Source of the DNA: Pyropia haitanensis
Taxonomy: Eukaryota > Rhodophyta > Bangiophyceae > Bangiales > Bangiaceae
Length of the DNA stretch: 64,000 nucleotides
Direction of reading: 5' to 3'
NCBI GenBank assembly: GCA_008729055.1
Contig: SDUX01000007.1
Location: 3,299,590-3,363,589 of the forward strand
The position numbers and the translations under genes are program-made. The notes under the pieces were generated by a model that did no database searches, had not been told where the DNA came from, and worked only from the letters and a program-made list of their open reading frames with translations. This document shows positions 52,214 to 61,498 of the stretch, piece after piece (the stretch's first letter is position 1; the number at the start of each line of letters is the position of its first letter).

Positions 52214-52984
52214 CGCGCCGCGCGGGGGGAGGGGAGGCGGTGGGGGGGCGGATGGGCCGTTGAAAGGGGGGGGTGCCGCGCCCGCGAGGACGGACACGGA
52301 GTAGTAGTAGGGCGTTGGTGAGGGGGGGCGCTGCGGTGGATGGTGCGGCCTGGCGGCCGCACCGGGTCGGGGGGGGAGGAGCGCGGACGGGACGGGGGGC
52401 GTTTGGGGGGGGGGGGGGGTGGCAGCCGCCCGAGCGGCACGTGGAGCACGCTGGTGGGGGGGCGCGGCCTGCCGGCCGGCCGCGGCAGCGCGCGGCGCGA
52501 CCGCCGCCGCCGCCGCCGCGGCGCGCGCGGCGGCGGCGGCGGCCGCCCGCGCGATGCGCGGGCGGCGCGCGGCGCGGCGGCGCTCCGCTCCGCGGCCCGC
52601 GTGCGGCGGCGGCGCCCGCTGCGGCGCCGCGTGTTGGGACCGCTGGCGGAGCCGCCGTCCGCGGCCCCCGATGCGCAGCGGCCGACGCGGGCGAGGGAGA
52701 GCGCGAGAGCCCAAGACCAAGAGAAAAAAAAAAAAAAAAAAAAGAAAAAAAATTAGACTGCTACCGCGTTGCCGCTACTGTCGTCCCCCCCCCCCCCTCC
52801 CCGCGCACGTGGAGCAACCCCCCCACGCCGACAACGCCGGGCGCGGAGCGGAAAAGAAAAGGGGGCGCGGCTATGCACACCTCCCCCCCGCCGCCGCCCC
52901 CCCACCCCGCCTCCCCCCCGCCGCCGCCCCCCACCCCGCCTTCCCCCCGCCGCCACCCCCCCACCCCGCCTCCCCCCCTCACCC
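52214..52984. other. Intergenic region with an A-rich tract
   Basis: It contains a nearly uninterrupted ~30-base A tract at about 52723-52752, exceptional in this GC-rich window, and C-rich repeats of CCCCCACCCCGCC type from 52880 to 52980. No gene is seen. Confidence 0.5.
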
Positions 52985-53739
52985 TCACAGCAGATCCACC
53001 GTGAACCGGGCGGCCGCCGTCGCGGCCTGCACCGGCAGCGCGGCGGCGGACAGCGCGAGGTGGCCGAGCGCGCCGACCCCCCCCCCCACCACCATCCGCG
53101 CGGCGCCGACCAGCTGCGCGCCCGCCCCCGGGTGGGCGGGCTCGAGCAGCTCCCGCGCAACGACAATGGTCAGCGCCGTCGCGACGAGCCGCGCGGGCAC
53201 GCCGCCCGGGGCGGTGAGGAGCGCGCGGAGGCGCGCCTGGCGGGCCGCCTCCGACTCCCCGGCGCGCATCGGGAAAAACCGCCACGGCGGGGAGCCATCG
53301 TCGAGCGGGCCGCGCCGCGCCGCGCCGTCGGCGTCGGCGTCGCCCATCGACACGGGCGTAAAGCCCGACCGCCGCGCGGCGGGGGCGGTGCGTGGGAAGA
53401 GCCCCCAGCCCTCCTCGTACTCCGAGTCAAACAGCGAGGCGGGCTCGTCCGCGTCGGCGGCGGCGGACTGGTCAAACGGGCCGCCGCGGCGGGCCGCCGC
53501 GGTGGCCGCGGCGGTGGCCGCGGCGGCCGGCCGGGGCGGCGACAGCGCCGCCACCGACGCGGCGGCGGTGGACGCGGCGTCGCCAATGCCGGCGGCGGCG
53601 GCCCAGCCGGGCGTGCCCCGCACCGACGGCGAGTCGGCGCGCACGCCGCCGCCCGCCGCGCGCGCGCGAGCGGCACGGAACGCGGCGCGGAGGTCACCGC
53701 CGCCACGGCGGCGGGGGGGGTTGGCGGCGGTGCCAGCGC

Positions 53740-53770
<31 letters not shown>

Positions 53771-54259
53771 GGCGGCGGCGTCGGCGCCGCCGGGCGGGTC
53801 CCCCCCCCCTCGACGGCGGCGTGGGTGAGGGGACCGCGGGCGGCCGCTTCCGCGGCCGCCGCGTCCGCCTTGCGCGCCGCGGCGGCGGCAAGGTCCGCGC
53901 CCTCGGCCGGGGATGCCCACCAGAGCGTCCCGTCGCGCCGCGGGTGGAGCTTCTCGGCCAGCGCTGCCGCCGCGCCGTCGGCGAGCGCGTCCAGCCGCGC
54001 CGCGTAGTCACCCGCGGCGGGGGCGGGGGCGGCGCCCGCGGCGGCCGCCGCGGACGACGACGGCGGCGGTGGTGGTGGCCCGCCAGCCGCCGACGCGGCG
54101 GCCGCCGCGGCGGACGCGGCCGCCGCCGCTTCGGCCGCCGCGCCGGCGGCGGTCCAAAACGGGGCGGCCGTCGCGGCCGCCACCGGCGGGGGGGCCGCCG
54201 CGGGCTCCCCACGGGAGCGGATCCACGCCCACGGGCTGCGGCCGGCTGGCCGGCCGGCC

Positions 54260-54303
<44 letters not shown>

Positions 54304-55155
54304 ACGGGGCGACGGGCGGCCGCCGCGGCGGCGCCCCCTCGGCTTGGCCGCGGCCGCGGCGGCGGCGGCGGCGGTGACCGCCGCCGCCGCGGCGCCCGGC
54401 CCCGCGCCCGCCGCAACCTCCCGCCGCCAGGTGGTCCACCACGGGCGGCCGCCGTCAACGGCAGCCGCCGCCGCGTCGGCGGCGGCCGCCGCCGCCGCGT
54501 CCCGCCCGTCGTCGCCGTCGGCGGCACGCCCCCAGCCGCCGCCGCCGACGGCGCCAAGGACGCCCGCCGCCACCACGCGGCGGACCGACCAGAGGGCGGC
54601 GAGCGCGAGCAGCACCGACGCCGCGCCCGCCGCGACCGACAGCGCGCCCGCGGGGGGGAGCCACCACGCGCGCAGCGCCACCGCGCCCAGCATCCCGCCG
54701 CGCGCAGAGGCGGTGGCGGCGCCGCCGGCCGGCGGCGGAAGCGGGGGGGGGAGGAGCGCCAGGGGCGGCAGCCCCGCCACGCCCGCTTGGCCGCCCGCCA
54801 CGACCGTCGACGCGGTGGCGGCGGCGGCCGCCGTCAGCCCCGCTGCCGCCGCGCGGGGTGGGGGCACCACCCCCGCCGCGGCGTCAGCGGGGCGGGCGCC
54901 GCCCGCGGGGGTCGCCGCGGGCGCCGCGCCCGCCGCGCGCCGCCGCCGGCGGCGGCACCGCGGCCACGCCAGCGGCGCGCCGCCGCCGCCCCACCGCCCC
55001 GCCGGCGGCCCGCGGCCGCCCCACCGCCGCGCCGCCGCCGCGGCGGCGACGGCGAGCGGCGGGGGAGCCACGACAAACGCGGCGGCGGGGGAGAGGCGTC
55101 TGGTGGGGGGCGCCGCGGACGGGCGGCCGCGGTCGTCCGCCATGGCCGTGACCAT
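52985..55155 (-). CDS. Unidentified membrane protein, one frame break
   Basis: From MVTAMADDRGRPSAAPPTRR (55155; the inner ATG at 55143 is an alternative), an Ala-rich leader of organelle-targeting type leads to a hydrophobic segment (ALSVAAGAASVLLALAALWS, then VVAAGVLGAVGG). After Gly/Ala-rich sequence comes a charged helical block (DYAARLDALADGAAAALAEK, DGTLWWASPAEGADLAAAAA). The frame then shifts at the C10 run 53800-53809. The second frame continues FDQSAAADADEPASLFDSEY, EEGWGLFPRT, ESEAARQARLRALLTAPGGV, and ends in hydrophobic helices (ARLVATALTIVVARELLEP, GALGHLALSAAALPVQAATA) and TVDLL. About 720 residues in total. No family is recognised. A plastid-membrane location is only suggested by the leader. 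Confidence 0.55.
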
Positions 55156-56638
55156 GGAAAGGGAGGGGGGGGGGGGGGGCGGCGGGCGGGAGGGCGCCAG
55201 CCAGGCAGAGCAGGTGGCGGGGTGGGGGGGAGGAGGAGGCAGGGAGAGCGGCGGCGTCGGCGGGGAGGGGGGCAGCGTCAGGGGCACGAGGAGGGGTGTG
55301 CGGGTGGGGGAGGAGAGGGGGCGGCGGAAGCGGCCGAAAACGGGACACGCGCCGCCCCCACTGCCGGCAGAGGGGCACGCGCAGGCCGCGCGGGGGCAGC
55401 CCGCCGACCGGCTGACGCGGCCGGCTGGCGCGACCAGCGCGTGCCGACGGGGGAAGGCAACCGCGGGTGGGAGGGGGGGGGGGGGGGGGGCCGCGCGGGC
55501 GCCGCCGCGCGGCGCGCCGGGACCGCGGCTACGGCGGCGGCGGCGGCCGCCCCCACCAGGCGGCGACCGCCGTCGACGACTGGCGGCACGCGCCGCGGCG
55601 GGCGGCGGCGGGCGCGGCGCGGGCGGCGGATTGGGCTTGGCGGGTGCCGCCAGCCACCCCCTCCTGCCACGCGATGGCGGGTGTGGTGGTGGTGGTGGCT
55701 ACAACAGGTGTGGGGGGGGGGGGGGGGGTTGGCGGCCGCGGTGGAGCCGCCGACGCGTCGGCGAGCGGCCACACGTGGTGGCGACGGGGGGAGGTCGTGC
55801 GGCCGCCAGAGACGAGATGCCGCCCACATGCAATTTCATGCGCGGCTGCGAGCGGGGAAGGGGGGAGTGGAGGCGGCAGCGGTCGGCGGCCCCTCCCAGC
55901 CACGAAGTTGGCGGCTGCTCCCTCTTGCAACATGAACTTCTTGAGGGGGGGGGGGGTCACTGTCGACGGCGACATGAGCGTGAAAGGAAATCCGAACGCG
56001 GTCATCATAGGGGGGCCTCTTTTTTGGTACGAAACGATGGGCCATGCATCCCAGTTCCCGCGTTGCCGCGGCGCTCGCATCGGTGGCGCGCCGCGCCGCC
56101 GCGCCCGCCGTCCTCGCCGCTCGCCGCGCCGCGCCGCCGTCGCCCCGCCTCGCCGCCGCGCCGCGCCGCGCCGCGCCGTGCCGCCGCGGCGGCGGCGCTC
56201 TGGCGCGCGCCCGCGGCGGGCGCGCCGGTGGCGGGCGCGCGCGCCCGCGGGCGGCGGCAGCCCAGCCGCCCCCGGCGGGCGCGCGCCCCCCGCTCGCCGT
56301 AGCGTGTAGGCGATGCGGCTGCGGGGCGACCTCGCCCCGGCGGGCGTGTCGTCCCCGGCCGGCCGCCTGCCGCCGGCGCAAGCTGCCCATGCGCCTCCTC
56401 TTCTGTGCTTCGTGTGCGGAACTCCCCCCCCCGCCCCCAGTCTCTCACCCCCCTACGCCTCCTCACTGCGCTTCCTCTATCCCCTGCGTTCTGTCTCTGC
56501 TGTTCCCTTGTACATCGAGACATTCCCATCACCCTTCCGCTTACCCCCCACCCCTATATTTTGCCGCTGTCACCACGTCTGCCCGTCCATTGCTTCCATT
56601 TCCTCCGCCTCGGTCCCACCTCCTACCTCTTCCCCACC
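55156..56638. other. Intergenic region between divergent genes
   Basis: GC-rich at both sides with an AT-richer island at about 55920-56060, a likely divergent promoter area. The open frames are compositional shadows. Confidence 0.5.
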
Positions 56639-59101
56639 ATGGTTCACCACCATCGAGACACTGGGCTGGCCTCCCGCCTCTGGCGCGCTCAGTGCACGGG
56701 CACTTCCCCAAGACCCATGGCCAGCCTGCTGGGCGGCTGGCGGGTCGAGCAAGGCGCACAGGTATGTGTGCAGTGGGGATACCTGACGGGCTTGGCGGCT
56801 GTGAGGGGGAGGGCAGGGGTCTGCGGGCTGCGACGGGTGGAGGTCGCTGCCGCGGCGCGCCTCGGGCGCCACCGTTCGGGGTCCTGGCGGAGGCGGCCGT
56901 GGCTGCGGGTGGAGACGGCCATGGCTGCGGGTGGAGACGGCCGTGGTTGCGGGTGGAGACGGCCGTGGCTGCAAATGCATCACGGCCTGCGCTCTCCGTC
57001 CGCGCCGTCCGTGTCACTGCGGCGGCCTCGTTTGCTCTTGTGTGCGTGATTGCGGCCCCACTGACGTACGTGTGTCTTTGGCGCTTGGCTGTGGCCGCTC
57101 TGGTCGAGCCGCTCCCTGTCCCTGCCCTTGCTGTTGTGTTTCCCCTTCCCCCCCACCCCCCCCCCCCTATCGTCCTCCCCTCTCCCGCTCACAGTACCAA
57201 TTCGTCCGAGCCGACGGCTTTGAAGCCACCCCCCCCTACGCGGTGGCCTTTTCCTCGACCGCCCTCGGCGGCCACCTCCTCGCTGCCGCCGACGAGGAGG
57301 GCAGCCTCAGTCTCATTGACACCCGTGGCCCCCACGACGCGCCTCGGCGGCACGTGAGCGACCCCACCGCCGCAGTCACCAGTGGCCGCAGCTGGGATGA
57401 TGACGCCCTCGTCCCCGCCATGCCCACCGCCGGCGCGCGGGTGGTCCCCCCGTCGCCCGCCTACACCGGCGGCGGGGGGTGGGGCACCTCCCCCGCGACG
57501 CCTCCCCACGCCCGCCCCGTCGTTGCAACCGCCGCCGCGCACGCGAATGCGGTGTTTGACGTTGCGTGGCTGGGCGGCGACGCGGCCATCGCGACTGCCG
57601 CGGGCGACTCGTCGGTGCGGGTGCACGCGGTCGACGTGGGGGGCGGGGGCGGGCTAGCGCTGACCACCACCTTCCGCGGCCACGGCGGGAGCGTCAAGGC
57701 GGTGGCGGCGCTGCCAGGGGGGGGGGGGGACTCCTCGCGTCGGCCGCGCGGGATGGCGTCGTTTTGGGCTGGGACATCCGCTGCCCGACCGCGCCCGTGT
57801 GGGGCATCCGGGGAGCACACCGGCGGGCGGCGGCGGGGGGGGCGGGGGCGCCCGCTGCGTTGGCGTTGGCCGCGGGCAAGGCGGCCGTCGCGGGCGGCGT
57901 CAGTGCCGGCGCGGCTCAGCCACGGCGGGCGAGCCTGCCTGGGACGGCAGCGTCGGCGGCGGCGAGGGCGTCCCCGGCGCCCCCACCCGCGCGCAAGCGG
58001 CGGCGCCTGTCCACCGCCGCCTCCCGATCGGCGGCGGCGGCCGCCGCAGCGGCGGGGGCGGCGGTCACAGCTGTGGCGGCGGTGCCCGGGCGGCCGGCAC
58101 TTCTGCTGTCGGCGGGGGCGGCCGATGGGGGTGTCAAGGTGTGGGACCTGCGTCGGCTGCCGCCGCTTGGGCCAGTGGCCATGGCTAGGGGCGCGGCCGC
58201 CGGCGCTGCTGGTGGCGGTGGTGGTGGTGGCGGCGGCGGCGGCACTGCGGCCGCCCCCCCTCCCGCCGCGGGTGCGCCTGACGCGCGCTGCCTCGCCACC
58301 CTGACGCCGTCCCTCTCGCGGCGTCGCCCCCGGCCGCGACCGTTTGGCATTGCCGGCATGGACGTGGCGGGCGGCTCCCTCCTTGCGGCGTGCACGGACT
58401 CGCACATCTACATTTACCCGTTGGCCGGGGTGGTCGCCGCGGCCTCCATTGGAGACAGAGAGGGTGGGAGTGGGACGCCCGCAGGGGCTGCTGGCCCACT
58501 TCCGCCGTCGGCGGTGCTGGCGGGCCACTCCGCGACGAGCTTTTACGTCAAGGCCGCGTTTGCGCCGGGCGGGGACATGGTTGTGTCAGGCTCCAACGAC
58601 GCGCGGGCGTACGTGTGGGACCTGCGGGGCAAGGCCCTGCGGGGGACTCGGAGACCAGCGGTCGGCACCCGGGAGGCGTCTCCGCCGGCGGCTGAGCTGT
58701 GGGCGGTGCCGCCCGCGGCAGCGGCGCCTCCCCCGCGTCTTCCCGTGTATGCGCTCGAAGGCCATGCAGGCGGGGAGGTGTCGGGCGTGGCGTGGTGCGG
58801 GGTGGAGGTGGGAAAGCTCGCCACCGCGGGCGACGACACGGTGGTCAAGGTGTGGACGGCCGACCGGGGGCGGGCGCCGCTGCCACCCGCGTCGCCGGGC
58901 GGAGGCATGGTTGGCGGGGGGGCCACCGCCGGTGGGCGCGTCCGCACGCTTGCGCCAGAGCCGATTGACTGTGCGAGGGCGTACGCGCCGCCCGCGCCAC
59001 CCGCCGGTCGGGCCGAGGGAGGGAAAGCGGAGCCAGGGGGGTGGGGGGGGGGGCGCCGTCGCGATCGGTGCATCACCGACTTTTTTGAGGTGCGGATGTG
59101 A
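56639..59101 (+). CDS. CDT2: CDT2/DTL-like WD40 substrate receptor of CRL4 ubiquitin ligase, with C-terminal PIP-box-like motif
   Basis: Exon 1 is 56639-56761 (donor GTATGT) and exon 2 is 57195-59101 (acceptor CTCACAG), phase 0. The frame breaks at the G13 run 57717-57729. CDT2 recruits PCNA-bound proteins such as Cdt1 to CUL4-DDB1 for ubiquitylation in S phase. The N-terminus (ASLLGGWRVEQGAQ) leads into PPYAVAFSSTALGGHLLAAA-DEEGSLSLIDTRG, which matches the family's first WD repeat. Later repeats include AHANAVFDVAWLGGDAAIAT, GHGGSVKAVAALPG, FYVKAAFAPGGDMVVSGSND, and EGHAGGEVSGVAWCG. Three WDxR boxes (LGWDIRC, VKVWDLRR, AYVWDLRG) are as expected for DDB1-binding DCAFs. A basic RKRRR patch may be a nuclear signal. 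The protein ends RCITDFFEVRM, close to a PCNA-interacting PIP box but lacking its leading Gln. Length is ~676 residues. Confidence 0.82.
56900..56965. repeat. 22-bp tandem repeat, three copies, in CDT2-like intron 1
   Basis: The unit TGGCTGCGGGTGGAGACGGC plus two bases begins at 56900, 56922 and 56944, with one or two substitutions per copy. Confidence 0.85.
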
Positions 59102-61498
59102 GGGAGGGGAGATGGCCACAAAGGAGAGCGGCCCCCGCTCGGTGTGCGCGGGAAGCGCCGTAGCTCTGGAGATAGAGAACATCAAGCACTACCACGTGCC
59201 CCTCCTGTTCCACGGTGTTTTCGTGTGATCGTCTGGGCGTCTCTTCCGCTGGTGCACTCGGAATTTCGTGTCTCGGATGGTTGATGCTCGTACAACCTCG
59301 CTGACAGACGTGTCAGGCGACGGTATTGGACGGATTGATTGACATTGGACTCTGAGTGATCCTTGTGGCCCACACAGGCCGTATGTGCCTTGTCATCCTA
59401 GCCCTCTCGAGGCGCGCCCTGCGTGGCAGGTCACGCAGCCGCCCTGTGCACACCTCGTAGATGATCGTATGGATTAGTCGTCTGCAGTGTAAACCCAAGC
59501 GTCCTCAGTACGACTACCAAGCCCTTTCGTGGGCCCCAAAGCACCATTCATGGGCCGCCCCTGTCTCCCATTGGCTCGTGGCAATGAGAGGCCCCGCACC
59601 GCAGCCTGTGGCTGACCCGCGGCCCACCTCCCAGAGACCGCCGCGGAAGGGGTCGTTGAGAGACTGGGGAGGCGGCCACGGCGTTGCCGTCAGGCTCCAC
59701 TGAGGAGGCCCCCCCCCCCCCCCTATCCTTCGAAAAAACGGGGGGGGGGCTGGGGGACCTGGGGGCCCGAGTTCGGCCGCCGTTTGGCAGTGTCCGTCGC
59801 GCTGCTGCCCCGCCGTTGCTGCTGCGCAGCACTCTCGGTTGGCCATGAACGGCCACGCCAAAAGCTCGCCCCGCGGCTCCGGCGCTGCCACCAAGCCCGT
59901 GGCGCACATGCGGCGCCGTCCACCCCCTCTCCGCCGCCCGCACCTCTGGCCGCACCACCTCCCGCCACCCTCCCCGCGCTGCGTGCCCCGCCCGTCCCCC
60001 CGGCTCTGCGGCGGCCCGCGCGCGCCCAGCACACAGAGATTGGCGCGGGGCCGCCAGCCGCGGCCGCCGCTGGGGCGTTGCGCGGCCCCCGCTCGGCCGT
60101 CCAGCCCGAGCGCTCGCCGACTGCCGCGTCGTGCGGCCGCGCTTGCCGCCGCGCGCTGGCGAGCCCCCTTGACGCAGCGGCGCAGACGCGTGTGGGCGGG
60201 GTTGGGAGGGGAGGGGCGGGGACACCACCACCCACGCGCGCACAGCTGGCGTCGGCGGCGCATTTGTGGTGTCGGTCGTGCCCAAAGGTGGGTGTGGGGC
60301 GCGGCTTGGTGGGGTGTGGTGGTGGAGGTGTGGGGGGGCTGCGGGTGAGGAAGCGCGCTCGTGGTCGGGCGGGTGAGGCAACCGTCGAGGCCACGGTCGG
60401 GCGCGGGCGACGGGCGTGGCGACGCTCGCCGTTCTCGAGTTCGCACAGACTGGGTGCACACCCGGCGCTTGGATTGACCTCGGGACTGTTGTGCTCCGCC
60501 CCCCCCCCCTCCCCCCACCCACCCGCTCCGGCACCGCCTGCCCCGTGGGGCCCGCCGCTCCCCGTGTGGTGCGCGGGAACCCGTTCCCCGGCGTTTGTGT
60601 ACAGGGCAGTGGCTTGCGCCGCCATATTCTCGCCCGTTCCCCGCCTCTCCCTTTTTTCGCCCTTGTTTCTTCTTGAGGGGGGGGGCGAGGGGGGCGCGGA
60701 AGGGGCGGGGGGGCTGTGGGAGGGCCTGAGAGGGTTGTTGCCGGTGGGCGTGGCTGTGCCGCCCGACTCACCGTGCTTGCTACGGAGGGAGGAGCGCCGA
60801 CGCCTTGCACCTCGTGGGGCCACCGCCACTGCTTCCCCCCACCTGCGCCCGCGCGTTCCCGGTGTGCGTCAGCGGCGCTGAGGGCGGGACGGCGACTGGT
60901 GCCTGCCACGCCATCGCGCACGCGTGCCGTGAGCGCAACGTCGGCGGTGGCCGCGCCTGGGGGAAGAGGGGGGGGAGGAGAGGGGAGGGTACTACCGTCG
61001 TCCCGCGCAGTGACTGTTGTGGGGTGGCACGGCTGGTGTCACTCCGCGGGGTCACCCAGCCGAGGTCCCTTGTAGGGGGCACGCGGTTGGAACCCCGGGG
61101 AGTAGATACCGTTGCGGGACGGGGCGTGTCGGCCGCTTCGGGGGCGGGCGGGTGTTGAGCCGCGGAGTTGCTTTGCTCCGTCCGCTGCGTGACTCTCCAC
61201 GTCGTGGCTCGTCCACTGTTCCTTCCCTTTCCCAACCCCACCCACCCTCTTTCACCCTAGCTCTCCCTGCTCATCACCGCTGTCGGGGGGGAGGAGAGCT
61301 ACATTGGGATTTTCCGTTGCAGCGTCGGCCCCTGACGTCGCGCTCGTCGTGCGTTGTGTGCGCCTCGCTGCCCTTTTTTAGGTGGGTGGGCGTCGGTGCC
61401 GGCGTTGCGGGGTGGGAGCCGCCCTCGCAGCGGAGGTTAGCCGTCGGTGTGGGTGGGGCCTATAGGCGCGGCGAGGTGCGGCGCCGCACCGGGGCGGG
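59102..61498. other. Intergenic region; possible unplaced exon
   Basis: 59.1-59.6 kb is of moderate GC. From 59.8 to 60.3 kb a plus-strand frame has Ala-rich protein-like character and ends LASAAHLWCRSCPK immediately before a GTGGGT that could be a donor, so a 5' exon of an unseen gene is possible. I found no acceptor or partner exon and do not call it. Confidence 0.4.

Noticed and set aside
53392..55935. 847-codon plus-strand open frame
   Set aside because: Antisense shadow of the 53-55 kb membrane protein gene, almost entirely Arg/Gly.
59784..60290. Possible 5' exon of the PH-kinase gene
   Set aside because: The kinase model already starts cleanly at 61499 with the PH domain. No phase-compatible acceptor links the two.
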